Below, in pieces: positions 17,645 through 23,674 of a stretch of 26,434 bases of DNA (positions are counted from its first letter, which is position 1; the number at the start of each line of letters is the position of its first letter). Source of the stretch: a virus. The translations under genes and the position numbers were made by a program. A model generated the notes under the pieces. It was not told the DNA's origin. It worked only from the letters and a program-made list of their open reading frames with translations, and made no database searches. The stretch is from positions 1-26,434 of IMG/VR virus record IMGVR_UViG_3300044617_000234; one strand, written 5' to 3'.

Positions 17645-18178
17645 ATGACAATTGCAATGCAACCAATCTATACACAGACTGTTGGCGCTGGTGGAGCTGC
17701 ATCTGTTATTTTTAACAATATTCCGCAAACATTTACTGATTTGAAAATTGTTTATTCGTTGCGTTCTACTGCAACAGGTTCGCTTACTGGTGGAATGATT
17801 GATTCTAGTTATGTTGCATTTAATGGTTCAAACACAAATGTATCTTGGACATTTATCTTTGGATTTAATGGTTCACCAACTTCAAGCCGTGGTTCAAGTC
17901 CAACAGTTATGTATCTTGGACCAATAAATGGCGCTGGCAGCACGGCTTCAACTTTTTCTAGTGGTGAAATTTACACTCCAAATTATGTCGGCAGCAATTT
18001 CAAATCTTCTACTGTTGATAGTGTTGCTGAAAATAACAGTTCAACAGGCTATTTTGTTTCTTCTTTAGCATTGCTTAATCGCAACACGACTGCAATTACT
18101 TCACTTGGAATTTATGCAGGTGAAGGAAATTGGGCGCAACATTCAACTGTAACTCTCTACGGAATCACGAAAGGCTAA
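17645..18178 (+). CDS. Putative adhesin, tandem paralogue C
   Basis: 177 residues, ATG directly after the stop of copy B. Shared anchors: VIFNNIPQTFTDLKIVYSLRS, AFNGSN, GFNGSPTSSRG, GEIYTPNYVGSNFKSS, and AITSLGIYAGEGNWAQHSTVTLYGI. It lacks the N-terminal arm of copy A. Codon use is somewhat richer in A/T than in the collagen-like gene. Function inferred only from the array and its location. Confidence 0.58.
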   Translation: MTIAMQPIYTQTVGAGGAASVIFNNIPQTFTDLKIVYSLRSTATGSLTGGMIDSSYVAFNGSNTNVSWTFIFGFNGSPTSSRGSSPTVMYLGPINGAGSTASTFSSGEIYTPNYVGSNFKSSTVDSVAENNSSTGYFVSSLALLNRNTTAITSLGIYAGEGNWAQHSTVTLYGITKG

Positions 18179-18181
18179 ACA

Positions 18182-18409
18182 ATGAGCAAAGTAATCGAGA
18201 TTGACTGTTCAACAGGTATCTCAATTGAACGCGATATGACACCTGCCGAACTAGAGGCGCAGGCAGCGATGCAGGCAGAGGCGGAAAGAAACCGCGCAGC
18301 CGAAGATGCAGCCAAAGCCGCATCAGATGCACTCAAGGCCAGCGCAAAGGCAAAGTTGGTTGCAGGTCAACCGCTAACTGCCGATGAAGCTGACACACTC
18401 GTTCTTTAA
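18182..18409 (+). CDS. Small helical protein, possible fibre-assembly factor
   Basis: 75 residues: MSKVIEIDCSTGISIERDMT, then PAELEAQAAMQAEAERN and an Ala/Lys/Asp-rich helix, ending ADEADTLVL. Short proteins with a beta start containing 'ERDMTPAE' and a long helix are found beside phage fibre genes and are often annotated as fibre-assembly or hypothetical proteins. It probably forms a coiled coil. The start is three bases after copy C ends. Confidence 0.55.
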   Translation: MSKVIEIDCSTGISIERDMTPAELEAQAAMQAEAERNRAAEDAAKAASDALKASAKAKLVAGQPLTADEADTLVL

Positions 18410-18431
18410 TTTTACCAAAGGAGCCTAGCCA

Positions 18432-19505
18432 ATGACTAGATCAAGAGATGTAGCCGATACCCAAGACAACCTGGGCGGGGCGGTGGCACCGTTTGTTGCG
18501 GGAAAGAACAAGATCATCAACGGTGACTTTGGCGTAAATCAAAGAGCATTTTCATCAGTTACTAACCCAAGTTCTGCGCCTTATAGTTTTGACCGTTGGC
18601 TTGTTTATGCAGGCACCAGCGGTTCATCAAATGCAGTTTTTAGCAATCAATCTTTCACGCCTGGTATCGCGCCAGTAACTGGCTATGAAAGCACAAATTT
18701 TCTTAGAGTTGTTACAACAAGCCAAGATGCCACAAATTCTATTGTGTTTCCTCAACAAAGAATTGAAGATGTAAGAACCCTTGCTGGTCAAACGGTGACC
18801 ATTTCATTTTGGGCCAAGGCAAACTCAGGAACACCAAAAGTATTTCTTGAACTATCACAAATTTTTGGCTCAGGTGGCTCGCCATCATCTGCCGTTGATG
18901 TAAATTGCGGTCAGGTAACATTATCGACATCTTGGGCAAGATATTCAACAACAGTATCAATGCCATCTATTACAGGAAAAACAATTGGCACTACCGCAGG
19001 AACTTCGTATGTATCGTTTCAGCCGTGGGTTTCTGCAGGAACAACATTTAATTCAAGAACTGGCTCACTTGGTGCGCAAAACAACACTTTTGATTTTTGG
19101 GGATTTCAAATTGAAGCGGGCAATGTAATGACCCCATTCACCACCGCATCAGGCTCAATCGGCGGGGAGTTGGCATTGTGTCAGCGGTATTACTATCGTA
19201 CAGTGGCAGCATCTACAAATACATATTTTGCAACAGGTAGTGGTTATAGTTCAACAATTGCTTTAATCTTGCTTTATCCACCAGTTCCATTTAGAGGAAG
19301 ACCATCAGTTTTAGAATATTCAACTCTTAATATGACAGATACAGTAACTTCATATTCAATTACTGGACTTACTTTTAATGAAGAATCAATAAACTCGGTT
19401 GGATTAACCGCAACAGTTTCAAGTGGTTTAACTGGTTATCGCCCTTATTTCTTAAAGGCTAACGCATCTCTTAACGCATATATTGGAGTGGGAGCAGAAC
19501 TTTAA
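18432..19505 (+). CDS. Tail protein with carbohydrate-binding-like domain
   Basis: 357 residues; AAAGGAG precedes the ATG. The N-terminus MTRSRDVADTQDNLGGAVAP looks like an attachment segment. Then KIINGDFGVNQR, FDRWLVYAG, QQRIEDVRTLAGQTVTISFW and FWGFQIEAGNVMTPFTTASG mark a jelly-roll, lectin-like module that is frequent in phage tail fibres and spikes. ELALCQRYYYRTV and the rest form the variable C-terminal part. It likely binds host surface sugars. The stop overlaps the next small gene (TAATG). Confidence 0.72.
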   Translation: MTRSRDVADTQDNLGGAVAPFVAGKNKIINGDFGVNQRAFSSVTNPSSAPYSFDRWLVYAGTSGSSNAVFSNQSFTPGIAPVTGYESTNFLRVVTTSQDATNSIVFPQQRIEDVRTLAGQTVTISFWAKANSGTPKVFLELSQIFGSGGSPSSAVDVNCGQVTLSTSWARYSTTVSMPSITGKTIGTTAGTSYVSFQPWVSAGTTFNSRTGSLGAQNNTFDFWGFQIEAGNVMTPFTTASGSIGGELALCQRYYYRTVAASTNTYFATGSGYSSTIALILLYPPVPFRGRPSVLEYSTLNMTDTVTSYSITGLTFNEESINSVGLTATVSSGLTGYRPYFLKANASLNAYIGVGAEL

Positions 19506-19648
19506 TGGAAAATGTAACATTTATTGTTGATGAAATTACTGGTAAAACCCACGCCATCATTGACCGTGGCAACGGGGAATTTACCTCAATGCTCAAAAGC
19601 ACCTATGATGAGATGATCGCAGCTCAAGCAAATCAACCAACGCTCTAA
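19505..19648 (+). CDS. Unknown protein, 47 residues
   Basis: ATG in a TAATG overlap with the lectin-like tail gene. The product starts MENVTFIVDEITGKTHAIID, continues with RGNGEFTSMLKSTYDEMIAA, and ends AQANQPTL. A beta hairpin followed by a helix is likely. It closes the fibre block; the next gene has the unusual hairpin ribosome-binding site. No family recognised. Confidence 0.6.
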   Translation: MENVTFIVDEITGKTHAIIDRGNGEFTSMLKSTYDEMIAAQANQPTL

Positions 19649-19653
19649 AGACA

Positions 19654-19667
19654 GATTCGGGGGAATC
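19654..19667 (+). promoter_or_regulatory. Ribosome-binding site inside a mini-hairpin (copy 2)
   Basis: GATTCGGGGGAATC, identical to 4254-4267, again one base before an ATG and again before a glycosyltransferase. The G-run is framed by GATTC and GAATC, which can pair. Confidence 0.55.
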
Positions 19668-19668
19668 A

Positions 19669-20733
19669 ATGCGTTTTCATATTGTGGCGTTGCCACACAC
19701 ACAGGTAACAAAAGAGTTCGCAGGGTGCGCCTTTACTGAAAAGGTCAGGCGCTTTTGTATAATGATGCACGATCTTGGCCACGAAGTATTCCTTTATGCT
19801 GGCGATGAGGTTGAGGCACCTGTCACCGAACTGATTACTTGTGTGTCAAAGAAGCAACAAGAGGCTGCACTTCACGGTGTAGCTCACTACACCCAGTTCC
19901 CGTTTAACGGGTGGCTTTGGGATTCTTTCAACGCAAAGGCCATTACTGAAATTGCAGATCGCATTGAAAAAGAAGATTTCATTTGCTTAATCGGCGGCAG
20001 CGCACAAAAGCCAATTGCCGATGCCTTTCCAGCCCATATGTCGGTGGAGTTTGGCGTTGGCTACGGCGGCGTGTTTGCCAAGTATCGGGTGTTTGAGTCT
20101 TATGCCTGGATGCACTCAATCTATGCAGGGTGGAAAAACCCAACAACGGCAGATGGCCAGTTTTACGATGCCGTGATTCCTGGTTATTTAGAACCTGAAA
20201 TGTTCCCATTGGGAGACGGGCAAGGTGATTACTACCTGTTCATTGGTCGGTTGATTGATCGCAAGGGTTACAGAATTGCCCAAGAAGTCTGCGAAAGATT
20301 AGGCAAACGGCTTATCTTGGCAGGGCCTGGTGAGCAATCAGGATATGGCGAGTTTGTTGGGTCAGTTGGACCCGAACAACGAGCTAAATTGATGGGTGGA
20401 GCAATAGCCACCTTTGCACCAACACTGTATGTAGAACCTTTTGGCAATGTAGTAATTGAATCACAGGCTTGTGGCACGCCAACAATCACAACTGATTGGG
20501 GCGCATTTACAGAGAACAATCCCGATGGGATTTCAGGGTTTAGATGCCGTACTTTGGCTGAATTTATGCAGGCAGCCGAAGGGGTCAAATACCTAGATCG
20601 CGCCAAAATCCGCAATCGTGCGGTATCGCTCTATAACCTTGATACTATCGGCCTTCAATACGAGGCTTACTTTAAGCGCCTGTTGACCCTTTGGGGCGAT
20701 GGCTGGTATGAAATGGGGGATGCAAATGGATAG
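19669..20733 (+). CDS. GT-B fold (GT4-like) glycosyltransferase
   Basis: 354 residues. The C-terminal half has the GT4 pattern: YYLFIGRLIDRKGYRIAQEV (residues 188-207), RLILAGPGEQSGYG, APTLYVEPFGNVVIESQACG with the E256-x7-E264 donor-binding pair, and PTITTDWGAFTEN. The N-terminal half has EKVRRFCIMMHDLGHEVFLYAGD, usual for this fold. It would transfer a sugar from a nucleotide donor; acceptor unknown. It lies after the fibre genes and overlaps a DUF6378-like gene, with a GT25-like gene beyond. The shared ribosome-binding-site hairpin links it to the gene at 4269. Confidence 0.85.
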   Translation: MRFHIVALPHTQVTKEFAGCAFTEKVRRFCIMMHDLGHEVFLYAGDEVEAPVTELITCVSKKQQEAALHGVAHYTQFPFNGWLWDSFNAKAITEIADRIEKEDFICLIGGSAQKPIADAFPAHMSVEFGVGYGGVFAKYRVFESYAWMHSIYAGWKNPTTADGQFYDAVIPGYLEPEMFPLGDGQGDYYLFIGRLIDRKGYRIAQEVCERLGKRLILAGPGEQSGYGEFVGSVGPEQRAKLMGGAIATFAPTLYVEPFGNVVIESQACGTPTITTDWGAFTENNPDGISGFRCRTLAEFMQAAEGVKYLDRAKIRNRAVSLYNLDTIGLQYEAYFKRLLTLWGDGWYEMGDANG

Positions 20734-20992
20734 AGGCGAAATACTAGATGAAGCCAAACGCCTTACTCACGGTGACAGAAACAAGAATTATGGCAAACCG
20801 CTTACCAATCACCAGCGCATTGCAGGTTTGTGGAGCATATTTTTAGAAACTGAAATTACACCTGCTCAGGCTGCAATGTGTTTGGCATTGGTCAAAGTTG
20901 CACGCCTGATTGAAACACCCGATCACCTTGATAGTTTCGTGGACTTGGCGGCCTACGCCAGCATTGCAGGCGAGATTGAAACCGACATTTAA
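20726..20992 (+). CDS. DUF6378-like protein, 88 residues
   Basis: From the ATG at 20726, chosen because GGGGG lies six bases before it; ATG at 20720 is an alternative. The sequence MDRGEILDEAKRLTHGDRNK, NYGKPLTNHQRIAGLWSIFL and ARLIETPDHLDSFVDLAAYA matches the phage domain I know as DUF6378 (pattern 'L.EA..L..GDR...YG.P..N..RIA.LW', ending 'D...DLA.YA'). Its biochemical role is not known to me. Enclosed by two glycosyltransferases and overlapping both. Confidence 0.72.
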   Translation: MDRGEILDEAKRLTHGDRNKNYGKPLTNHQRIAGLWSIFLETEITPAQAAMCLALVKVARLIETPDHLDSFVDLAAYASIAGEIETDI

Positions 20993-21563
20993 CGAGGTAT
21001 TTGAAAAAGTTATTGTTATCAATCTTGCTAAACGACCTGATCGAATGGCGCAGATTAAAGCGCAGTTAGATGCTCACAAAATTACCTTTGAACGCTTTGA
21101 AGCTATTGATGCTCAAGAATTAGGCATTACTGGTGTTCAGGCTTGTGCGCTTAGTCACCGTGGGGTAATTGAGCAATATAAAAATGCTGGCAATGTGTTC
21201 ATATTTGAAGATGATGCAGAATTTATTGAAGATTTTGAACAATTATGGGATGTGTTTATTGCCAACTTGCCCGATGATTGGCAGATGCTTTATCTTGGGT
21301 GCAACAAGATTGATTGGCAACCTATTGCAAAAGGTGTAGCTCGATTATCGGCTGGCATTGCAACCCACGCATACGGGGCAAAACAATCAGTTTTTGATTC
21401 TATGATTGATGCCAGCAAACGCGCTGAACCCATTGATTTATCGTATATGCAGTTGCAGGTGTCGGTGCCAACTTATGTTGCAGTTCCCAGTATGGTTGGG
21501 CAGGTTCCAGGGTTTTCAGATATTGAACACAGATTTACAGATTACAGAAATACATTAGGATAG
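20976..21563 (+). CDS. GT25-family glycosyltransferase
   Basis: 195 residues if it starts at the TTG at 20976, which has AGGCGAG just before it; there is no ATG or GTG near the conserved N-terminus, and a TTG at 20910 is an alternative. The body is typical of GT25: EKVIVINLAKRPDRMAQIKA, ITFERFEAIDAQELG, GVQACALSHRGVIEQYK, and NVFIFEDDAEF with the E78-D79-D80 acidic motif. Bacterial members build surface glycans; animal and giant-virus members glycosylate collagen. It ends just before an intrinsic terminator and overlaps the DUF6378-like gene. Confidence 0.8.
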   Translation: MKPTFNEVFEKVIVINLAKRPDRMAQIKAQLDAHKITFERFEAIDAQELGITGVQACALSHRGVIEQYKNAGNVFIFEDDAEFIEDFEQLWDVFIANLPDDWQMLYLGCNKIDWQPIAKGVARLSAGIATHAYGAKQSVFDSMIDASKRAEPIDLSYMQLQVSVPTYVAVPSMVGQVPGFSDIEHRFTDYRNTLG

Positions 21564-21588
21564 TTTTAGGCGCGAAATCGCCCCCATA

Positions 21589-21638
21589 ACGAAACCGCCA
21601 CCTGCAGCCGTTCCTGCAAGTGGCGGTTTCGTGCTTTT
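21589..21638 (+). terminator. Intrinsic terminator after the structural and glycosylation block
   Basis: A perfect 13-bp stem, ACGAAACCGCCAC (21589-21601) with GTGGCGGTTTCGT (21620-21632), and an 18-base loop, followed by GCTTTT. It is 25 bases past the last plus-strand stop. Genes on the opposite strand end at 21642, so it sits between converging transcripts; its U-tract favours the plus strand. Confidence 0.85.
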
Positions 21639-21641
21639 AAT

Positions 21642-21770
21642 CTAATCTTTCAAATAATCCTGCAACGCCATAATTACAATCTTTGTAACAGTAAAGTGAT
21701 TGGCCTTTGCCTTAACTTTTACTGCCAGCCAAAGTTCTTCAGGCACTCGAATTGATCTAAGTGGGGTCAT
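21642..21770 (-). CDS. Ribbon-helix-helix DNA-binding protein, 42 residues
   Basis: Last gene of the leftward cassette, overlapping its upstream neighbour by ATGA. It begins MTPLRSIRVPEELWLAVKVK, continues AKANHFTVTKIVIMALQDYL, and ends KD. This is the full minimal Arc/MetJ/CopG fold: strand RSIRVP, helix EELWLAVKVKAKA, turn, helix VTKIVIMALQDYL. Such proteins bind palindromic operators as dimers. It could control its own cassette, whose promoter region has a perfect 12-bp palindrome (22907-22918); that link is inference. Confidence 0.7.
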   Translation of the reverse strand: MTPLRSIRVPEELWLAVKVKAKANHFTVTKIVIMALQDYLKD

Positions 21771-21931
21771 AGAACCACGCACTCACTCATTGAACCCCAA
21801 CACCAGCCAAGAAACTCGGCACTCGGTGCATCAATGCCAACCCACCAAAGGTTGCTGGCAACTTGCCAAATGAGAATCAGGCCAACTGCAATTGCAACTG
21901 CTCGTACTTGCTTGCCACGCTTTGTAATCAT
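21767..21931 (-). CDS. Small membrane protein, 54 residues
   Basis: The ATG at 21931 follows GGAG at eight bases and lies one base past the previous stop; a TTG ten codons upstream would run into the preceding gene. MITKRGKQVR is a basic start, followed by a membrane segment AVAIAVGLILIWQVASNLWW, then a polar end with FLGWCWGSMSECVVL. The positive-inside rule puts the N-terminus in the cytoplasm. It overlaps the ribbon-helix-helix gene by ATGA. No family recognised. Confidence 0.65.
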   Translation of the reverse strand: MITKRGKQVRAVAIAVGLILIWQVASNLWWVGIDAPSAEFLGWCWGSMSECVVL

Positions 21932-21932
21932 C

Positions 21933-22106
21933 TTAACGCTCCAATTCTTCAATGTGGGCAATGGTTAGTGCAGAGTTCACAATTGCCCTGCGAAGTGATT
22001 GCTTCATCTCATCAAAATCGCCTGATTCGCTTGCTTCATTAAGATCACGGCTGATTTGATACATAGTGTCAGCAATATCAATTACCAAAGATTTCATAGC
22101 ACCCAT
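21933..22106 (-). CDS. Unknown helical protein, 57 residues
   Basis: Starts one base after the previous stop, with GGAGAAC upstream. MGAMKSLVIDIADTMYQISR is followed by an acidic link (DLNEASESGDFDE) and the helix MKQSLRRAIVNSALTIAHIE ending ELER. A second ATG three codons in is possible. Predicted to be all helical, perhaps dimeric. No family recognised. It sits in the middle of the tightly packed leftward cassette. Confidence 0.6.
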   Translation of the reverse strand: MGAMKSLVIDIADTMYQISRDLNEASESGDFDEMKQSLRRAIVNSALTIAHIEELER

Positions 22107-22107
22107 T

Positions 22108-22230
22108 TTAGTTGTTCTCCAAGTTCGCTAGGTATGCCTCAAAACAAGGCAGACATAAATTGACTTTCATAACTGATTCAAATGTTTCTTTACAGGCATT
22201 GCACTTGCAGGTGTAATTGGTGCTAAACAT
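22108..22230 (-). CDS. Zinc-ribbon-like mini-protein, 40 residues
   Basis: ATG in a TAATG overlap with the upstream gene. The protein starts MFSTNYTCKCNACKETFESV and continues MKVNLCLPCFEAYLANLENN. C8, C10, C13, C26 and C29 supply a probable zinc site (CxC..C and CxxC), followed by a short helix. Such tiny zinc ribbons are common in phages, but their partners are rarely known. The junction with the upstream gene contains one copy of a 17-base repeat (22228-22244). Confidence 0.65.
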   Translation of the reverse strand: MFSTNYTCKCNACKETFESVMKVNLCLPCFEAYLANLENN

Positions 22231-22244
22231 TATGCACCTGCCTT
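22228..22244 (-). repeat. 17-base gene-junction repeat, copy 1
   Basis: On the minus strand AAGGCAGGTGCATAATG ends the 69-residue gene (residues KAGA, stop) and starts the 40-residue gene. The same 17 bases occur at 22682-22698 at another junction of the cassette. The repeat includes an AGG-containing ribosome-binding stretch, the stop and the next start. Confidence 0.7.
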
Positions 22245-22439
22245 GTAATTAAGAAGATTAGCAAGGCGTGGGTCAGCCATATCAATTTGTGCTTCTTTGG
22301 CAAGTTTAACAATTTGCTTGGTTGTTGCTGAACCCCAGCGAAATCCGTCATACCAATTATTGATAAAATCTTGAATCTTGCTTGCTGATTCCATATCAAT
22401 TTGCAAGTTTCTAGCGATAATTTCGGTGTATAGATTCAT
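22230..22439 (-). CDS. Unknown protein, 69 residues
   Basis: Start at the ATG 22439, two bases past the previous stop, with GGGAG upstream at a longish spacing; a TTG at 22457 would overlap the neighbour. The product begins MNLYTEIIARNLQIDMESAS, has KIQDFINNWYDGFRWGSATT in the middle and ends NLLNYKAGA. Mixed charged helices with aromatic residues. No family recognised. The last four residues KAGA and the following ATG are shared with the junction at 22682-22698. Confidence 0.62.
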   Translation of the reverse strand: MNLYTEIIARNLQIDMESASKIQDFINNWYDGFRWGSATTKQIVKLAKEAQIDMADPRLANLLNYKAGA

Positions 22440-22441
22440 AA

Positions 22442-22684
22442 TTACTTTGGCTCCCAACCTGATACTTCACAAAGCATTTCTGAAATATCTAATGGGCAGG
22501 CATACTTAAAAACAGTTGGTGCATAAGTCTCATTAAGAACCTGCTGAACATCCTCATCACAATTTTCATAAATTTCTAGTAAATCGTGAAGAAATGATTG
22601 ATACTTGTTAATTGTTTCTTCCATTTGTGCAATTGCTTCAGCCTTTGTATAAGTCTGATCTGTTGAAATCCATTGTGCGTTCAT
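22442..22684 (-). CDS. Unknown acidic helical protein, 80 residues
   Basis: ATG in a TAATG overlap with the upstream zinc-binding gene. It begins MNAQWISTDQTYTKAEAIAQ, continues with a long acidic helix (MEETINKYQSFLHDLLEIYE), and ends EMLCEVSGWEPK. Strongly acidic small phage proteins are sometimes inhibitors or DNA mimics, but nothing here proves that. No family recognised. Second gene of the leftward cassette. Confidence 0.62.
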   Translation of the reverse strand: MNAQWISTDQTYTKAEAIAQMEETINKYQSFLHDLLEIYENCDEDVQQVLNETYAPTVFKYACPLDISEMLCEVSGWEPK

Positions 22685-22698
22685 TATGCACCTGCCTT
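22682..22698 (-). repeat. 17-base gene-junction repeat, copy 2
   Basis: Identical to 22228-22244: codes for the terminal KAGA of the 56-residue zinc-binding protein, its TAA, and the overlapping ATG of the 80-residue protein. The flanking coding sequences are unrelated. Confidence 0.7.
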
Positions 22699-22854
22699 TA
22701 CAAAGCCATTGACTGAAGATAAATTCTCACCAACGCATTGTGCGCAAAGGTCAAAGGCAAGAATTAATGAATCAAACTTAAAAACATCATTGCCTTTGTA
22801 TTCAATAGTGGTTTTGATTGTTTCTTTGTTTCTGTTACAGAAATCGCACTTCAT
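22684..22854 (-). CDS. CxxC/CxxC small zinc-binding protein, 56 residues
   Basis: First gene of the leftward cassette. MKCDFCNRNKETIKTTIEYK starts with a C3-x-x-C6 knuckle, and LAFDLCAQCVGENL supplies C37-x-x-C40, giving a classical four-Cys zinc ribbon with a beta hairpin between. It ends GFVKAGA, and the stop overlaps the next ATG. Upstream in its direction are a hairpin leader and promoter-like boxes. Function is unknown; DNA or RNA binding is typical for the fold. Confidence 0.65.
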   Translation of the reverse strand: MKCDFCNRNKETIKTTIEYKGNDVFKFDSLILAFDLCAQCVGENLSSVNGFVKAGA

Positions 22855-22869
22855 TTTGAACCCCGTCCT

Positions 22870-22926
22870 ATTGGGAGCCGTTCCCCCAATGAGATAAACT
22901 TAGCACCTGTATATACAGACAAGCAA
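22870..22926 (-). promoter_or_regulatory. Candidate promoter and leader of the leftward cassette, with operator palindrome
   Basis: Read on the minus strand: TTGCTT (22926-22921), 18 bases, TAAGTT (22902-22897), which fit -35 and -10 boxes. CTGTATATACAG (22907-22918), a perfect 12-bp palindrome, lies within the spacer, an ideal place for a repressor. An alternative pair is TTGGGT with TATATA. Just downstream, ATTGGG (22890-22885) and CCCAAT (22875-22870) can form a leader hairpin before the first gene at 22854. All boxes are by eye. Confidence 0.45.
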
Positions 22927-22963
22927 CATTTGACCCAAAATTGCCAAAAATGTTCATAACGAT

Positions 22964-22992
22964 TTGATAACAGGATTTGAGCGTGTTAGGGT
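22964..22992 (+). promoter_or_regulatory. Candidate rightward promoter
   Basis: TTGATA (22964-22969), 17 bases, TAGGGT (22987-22992). It lies in the divergent region and would transcribe the Ntn-hydrolase and genes beyond it. A second TAGGGT occurs at 23033-23038 without a clear -35 box. Confidence 0.4.
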
Positions 22993-23064
22993 CGGCTGAA
23001 AGCGTGGGAACCCGAAGAAATTGGGGAATTGCTAGGGTTTCCACGCCTTTCCACACCTTTGCCC

Positions 23065-23079
23065 TACACTTGGCCAATG
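23065..23079 (+). promoter_or_regulatory. Possible leaderless start of the Ntn-hydrolase gene
   Basis: TACACT (23065-23070) is followed by six bases and then ATG (23077-23079). This places a -10-like box at -12 to -7 if transcription starts on the A of the ATG. No Shine-Dalgarno sequence precedes the ATG. Leaderless mRNAs are common in Actinobacteria. The -35 region is weak. Confidence 0.4.
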
Positions 23080-23610
23080 ACCACGCTAATAGCCTTTCAG
23101 GGGCCTGATTTTGCCATTCTAGGGGCAGACTCTCAGGTGACCGATGGCGATAAGCGCATCATCTCACCCAGCACGCCCAAGATCGTAAAGCTGAAGAAGT
23201 ATTTGCTGGCAGTTAGCGGTGATTGCAGGCCAGGTGACATTCTCACTTACAACTGGACACCGCCCGCTTTTGATGGCACTAACCCAGTTACCTTTATGGG
23301 TCGAAAGATCATCCCAAGCATCATTGCGGCGTTTAAGTTGCAGGGATTTGATTACACCAAAGAAGGAATCAGTTATTCATACTTGTTGGCCTTTGCTGGC
23401 AATGTATTTGAAATTGGCGATGACTTGAGCGTTACCCAATCTGAAGATGGCCTGTATGGGGTCGGCTCAGGCAGTGCCTACGCGCTTGGCGCATTGGCGG
23501 AGCTGGTGCCCAATGTCGGCAAGGCTGAAATCCTCAAGGCACTTGCCATTGCCGCTAAATATGACATCAACACCGCCAAACCTTTTCAGATTGAAGTTCA
23601 GCGAGTCTAG
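23077..23610 (+). CDS. Proteasome beta/HslV-like Ntn-hydrolase
   Basis: 177 residues from the ATG at 23077, close to the length of HslV. After removal of Met the chain starts TTLIAFQGPDFAILGADSQV. Counting that Thr as 1, Asp is at 17 exactly as in proteasome beta subunits, and PKIV puts Lys at 34, one off the usual Lys33. AVSGDCRPGDIL matches the strand-turn after the active site, and LYGVGSGSAYALGALAEL is the family GSG(S)..ALGAL motif, followed by the helix AEILKALAIAAKYD. There is no propeptide, as in HslV. It would be a threonine peptidase, perhaps forming rings, but no ATPase partner is encoded here. Longer TTG starts at 23029 would hide the Thr and are unlikely. Confidence 0.82.
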   Translation: MTTLIAFQGPDFAILGADSQVTDGDKRIISPSTPKIVKLKKYLLAVSGDCRPGDILTYNWTPPAFDGTNPVTFMGRKIIPSIIAAFKLQGFDYTKEGISYSYLLAFAGNVFEIGDDLSVTQSEDGLYGVGSGSAYALGALAELVPNVGKAEILKALAIAAKYDINTAKPFQIEVQRV

Positions 23611-23621
23611 CGGCTTGCCCT

Positions 23622-23659
23622 GTTCAAAGGTGTGTAGTATGTGCGCACCTACTTTGAAC
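23622..23659 (+). promoter_or_regulatory. Inverted repeat around a -10-like box
   Basis: GTTCAAAG (23622-23629) and CTTTGAAC (23652-23659) form an 8-bp inverted repeat with a 22-base centre that contains TAGTAT (23635-23640). GTG/CAC pairs further in could extend it. It lies in the 64-base gap between the Ntn-hydrolase and the next gene, so it may be an operator or an mRNA hairpin. Confidence 0.35.
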
Positions 23660-23674
23660 GGAAAGGAAAAACAA

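Noticed and set aside
21589-21638. Terminator serving the leftward cassette
   Set aside because: On the minus strand the same stem is followed by TATGGGGGC, without a U-tract; it may still act weakly on both strands.
23029-23076. Longer TTG start for the Ntn-hydrolase
   Set aside because: It would add 16 residues before the Thr-Thr that fits the catalytic N-terminus; the ATG at 23077 is exactly at the family start.
22868-23077. Minus-strand frame of 69 codons across the divergent control region
   Set aside because: It covers the promoter-like boxes and palindrome, starts opposite the Ntn-hydrolase start, has no ribosome-binding site and no recognisable protein features.
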